A stretch of DNA of 6,724 bases from Porticoccus sp. (GTDB lineage: Bacteria; Pseudomonadota; Gammaproteobacteria; Pseudomonadales; Porticoccaceae). Below are positions 4,620 through 6,724 of the stretch, piece by piece. Position numbers and translations under genes: made by a program. Every line of letters starts with the position of its first letter. Positions within the stretch are counted from its first letter, which is position 1. Below the pieces are notes generated by a model. The model ran no database searches. It was given only the letters and a program-made list of their open reading frames with translations, and was not told where the DNA came from. Location of the stretch: contig DRHD01000329.1 of assembly GCA_011049795.1 (NCBI GenBank), positions 1 to 6,724 on the forward strand, read 5' to 3'.

Positions 4620-6724
4620 ATGAAACGTATATCAGTAGATATCGGTGGTACTTTCACAGACTGTTTTGTGGTCTGGGATGGTAAGTATATTGAAACCAAA
4701 GCATTGACGACGCACCATAACCTTGCTCTGGGTTTCAATGAAGCTGTTGAAAAAGCATATAACGAATTGGATATCTCCATGGAGAAACTCCTGGCGGGTA
4801 TTGACTCCGTTCGTTATGCAACAACGTTGGGTACTAATGCTCTGATTGAGCACAAGGGCCCGCGTATCGGTATGTTAGTTACCGCTGGTTTTGAGGCCAT
4901 GGTTCCCTTGAGTCGAGCGCGTGGTTATGGTGAAGGTTTGGATGATCTGGGTAAGCAAAACTTACCTGATGCACAGCGCCCGGAACCATTGGTATTGCCA
5001 CACATGATCGAAGGCGTACGTGAGCGTCTAGGTTTTGAAGGTGAGCTGGTTATGCCGCTGGATGAACCCGATGTTCGCCACAAGATCAGAACACTGGTCG
5101 ATAAGGGTGCTCAGGTTATCGTGGTGTGTTTGGTCAACTCCGTCGTTAACCCTGCTCACGAAAAGCGCGTCGAACAAATTCTTCTGGAAGAATACCCCAC
5201 GCACTTACTGGGTTCTATTCCGGTCATCCTGTCTCACCGTGTGGCGGGTCGTAAAGGTGAATATGTGCGTGCTACCTCGGCCATTATCGATGGTTATTTG
5301 CACTCCACCATGTATCACGCCATGAGTCAGCTTGAGCAAAACCTTCGTCAGCATGGCTATACGAAACCCATGTTGGTTATCCATAATTCTGGTGGTATGG
5401 CCCAGTTGAACTCAACTGATGCGTTGCAAACGATTCACTCTGGCCCTGTTTCAGGCATTAGTGCCGCAGAGCATTTGGCTAAAGAAGCAGATCTCGGTAG
5501 TGTGATTGCAACGGATATGGGTGGTACTAGTTACGACATCGGTATCGTGGTTGAAGGTGGTATCAAACACTATGACTTTAACCCGGTTATCGACCGCTGG
5601 TTGGTGTCTGTGCCTATGGTTCACTTGGTGACCTTGGGTGCTGGTGGTGGTTCTATCGCGTCCTTTGATCGTATGTACAATGCTGTAGCGGTTGGACCGC
5701 AGAGTGCTGGTTCTGATCCGGGTCCTGCCTGTTATGACCGTGGTGGTATGAAGCCAACGGTAACTGATGTTGACTTGGTATTGGGTTATCTCGATGCTGA
5801 AAACTACGCGGGCGGTAGTATTCCACTGAACCCGAAACGCTCCTTCTTTGCTATAGAAGAAGAGCTTTGTGACGATCTCGATGTCGAGCCTATCGAAGCC
5901 GCTTTGCTGGTTAGGGAAAAAGTCGATAGCAACATGGCTAACGGTGTGGGCACTGAGTTGCGTGTTCGCGGTTATGACCCCGAAGAGTTCACCATGTTGG
6001 CTTATGGTGGTAATGGTCCCCTGCACTGTTGTGCTATCGCTTCAAATCTGAATATTAATAAGATTCTGGCGACTCCTATGAGTTCTGTGTTCTCGGCAGT
6101 GGGTGCCGGTAATATGCACCAGATGCATATTCATGAATCTTCACTGTTTATGGTTCTTTATGATTCCACTTCTCGAAAAGTGTTTGATAACTACAAACGC
6201 TTTAACGATATCGTGGTTGAATTGAGCTTGCGCGGTCAAAACGACCTGTTGCGTCAGGGGTCTAATGCTGAAGATATCAAGCACTCCCTTGAGCTGGATA
6301 TGCGCTACGGTAACCAGTTGGTGCAAACCACGGTCGTTGTGCCTAAGCATTCCCTAGAATCTGTGATGGATGTAATGAACATTCTGGATCAGTTCTCTAC
6401 GGATTATGGCAAGCGCTTTGGCGAAGGTAGCCAGGCGCCTGAAGCGGGTATTCGAATCAATACTATTCGTGTTGCTTCTTACGTTGAGCATGACACCGTT
6501 AAGTTCACACACATTAAACCTGTACCACAAGCTGAGCGTATTGCTCCGCCGGCACCATCAAGTACTCGTTCTTGTTACTTTGTAGGTGGTGATGGCAAAG
6601 CTGTTGAAACACCAGTGTGGAATAAAGATGACATTCCAGCGGGTACAGAGATTGTGGGCCCAGGTATTGTGGCGTCAGATGTCACTACATATTTGATTGA
6701 GCCCGGTTGGAAATATGTATCCGC
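4620..6724 (+). CDS. Second HyuA-type carboxylase subunit, ApcC-like (C-terminus cut by window edge)
   Basis: The frame is open from the ATG at 4620 through 701 codons to the right edge. The text near the edge (GPGIVASDVTTYLIEPGWKY) is the usual HyuA C-terminal segment, so probably only 10-30 residues are missing. An AGGA site lies nine bases before the ATG. It carries canonical family motifs: D7-I-G-G-T-F-T-D14 in the N-terminal domain, D299-M-G-G-T-S-Y-D306, GGGSI (342-346), GPQSAGSDPGPACYDRGG (359-376) and YGGNGP (from 462). These form the actin-like ATP site of the hydantoinase/acetone carboxylase family. It is longer than the HyuA gene upstream and keeps the standard signatures better, so it is the likelier catalytic kinase-type subunit; that is inference. 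Gene order makes it the counterpart of ApcC, and an apcD-like HyuB gene should follow. Plain hydantoinase or 5-oxoprolinase function is possible by family alone but fits the neighbours less well. Confidence 0.82.
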   Translation, partial: MKRISVDIGGTFTDCFVVWDGKYIETKALTTHHNLALGFNEAVEKAYNELDISMEKLLAGIDSVRYATTLGTNALIEHKGPRIGMLVTAGFEAMVPLSRARGYGEGLDDLGKQNLPDAQRPEPLVLPHMIEGVRERLGFEGELVMPLDEPDVRHKIRTLVDKGAQVIVVCLVNSVVNPAHEKRVEQILLEEYPTHLLGSIPVILSHRVAGRKGEYVRATSAIIDGYLHSTMYHAMSQLEQNLRQHGYTKPMLVIHNSGGMAQLNSTDALQTIHSGPVSGISAAEHLAKEADLGSVIATDMGGTSYDIGIVVEGGIKHYDFNPVIDRWLVSVPMVHLVTLGAGGGSIASFDRMYNAVAVGPQSAGSDPGPACYDRGGMKPTVTDVDLVLGYLDAENYAGGSIPLNPKRSFFAIEEELCDDLDVEPIEAALLVREKVDSNMANGVGTELRVRGYDPEEFTMLAYGGNGPLHCCAIASNLNINKILATPMSSVFSAVGAGNMHQMHIHESSLFMVLYDSTSRKVFDNYKRFNDIVVELSLRGQNDLLRQGSNAEDIKHSLELDMRYGNQLVQTTVVVPKHSLESVMDVMNILDQFSTDYGKRFGEGSQAPEAGIRINTIRVASYVEHDTVKFTHIKPVPQAERIAPPAPSSTRSCYFVGGDGKAVETPVWNKDDIPAGTEIVGPGIVASDVTTYLIEPGWKYVS

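Noticed and set aside
5451..6026. 191-codon open frame on the minus strand inside the second HyuA gene
   Set aside because: It is antisense to a well-supported gene and its translation is rich in Thr/His with no recognisable domain. It is a composition artefact of the opposite frame.
2182..6724. Hydantoinase or 5-oxoprolinase operon
   Set aside because: Family names alone would allow it, but the Cys4 gamma-type small subunit between two HyuA genes is characteristic of ketone carboxylases and not of hydantoinase or oxoprolinase loci.

Overview
The window reads as chromosomal DNA of a gammaproteobacterium. It has moderate base composition, an NhaR-type LysR regulator very close to the enterobacterial/pseudomonad form, an HPF/RaiA-family ribosome-associated protein, and a DUF3565-DUF1971 protein. 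No mobile element, tRNA, rRNA or CRISPR array is visible. The species cannot be named from the sequence.

Layout: (1) 1-240, minus strand: the first 80 codons of a small HPF/RaiA-family gene that runs off the left edge. (2) 241-365: a divergent promoter region with a symmetrical -10 box. (3) 366-1319: an NhaR-type regulator, followed after 25 bases by (4) 1345-1806, a DUF3565-DUF1971 two-domain protein, probably co-transcribed. (5) 1807-2181: a 375-base non-coding regulatory region holding a near-ideal sigma-54 (-24/-12) promoter whose -24 box lies inside a perfect 9-bp-arm inverted repeat. (6) 2182 to the right edge: three plus-strand genes. They are a 645-aa HyuA-type protein, a 134-aa Cys4 zinc-type small subunit of the acetone carboxylase gamma family, and a second HyuA-type protein of at least 701 aa, cut by the window edge close to its C-terminus.

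The order HyuA, small zinc subunit, HyuA is the arrangement of the first three genes (apcA, apcB, apcC) of the ATP-dependent acetophenone carboxylase of Aromatoleum aromaticum. It differs from acetone carboxylase (acxABC), which has one HyuA-type, one HyuB-type and one gamma subunit. I therefore read region 6 as the start of an operon for a multisubunit, biotin-independent, ATP-dependent ketone carboxylase. A HyuB-type gene (apcD-like) and perhaps an accessory subunit would be expected just past position 6724. The substrate (acetophenone, acetone, another ketone, or something undescribed) cannot be told from this window. The sigma-54 promoter implies control by an enhancer-binding activator, which is not in the window. 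That matches the known sigma-54/AcxR control of acetone carboxylase operons in other Proteobacteria.

The carboxylase operon and the nhaR side appear to be separate units. Nothing in the sequence shows that NhaR controls the carboxylase.
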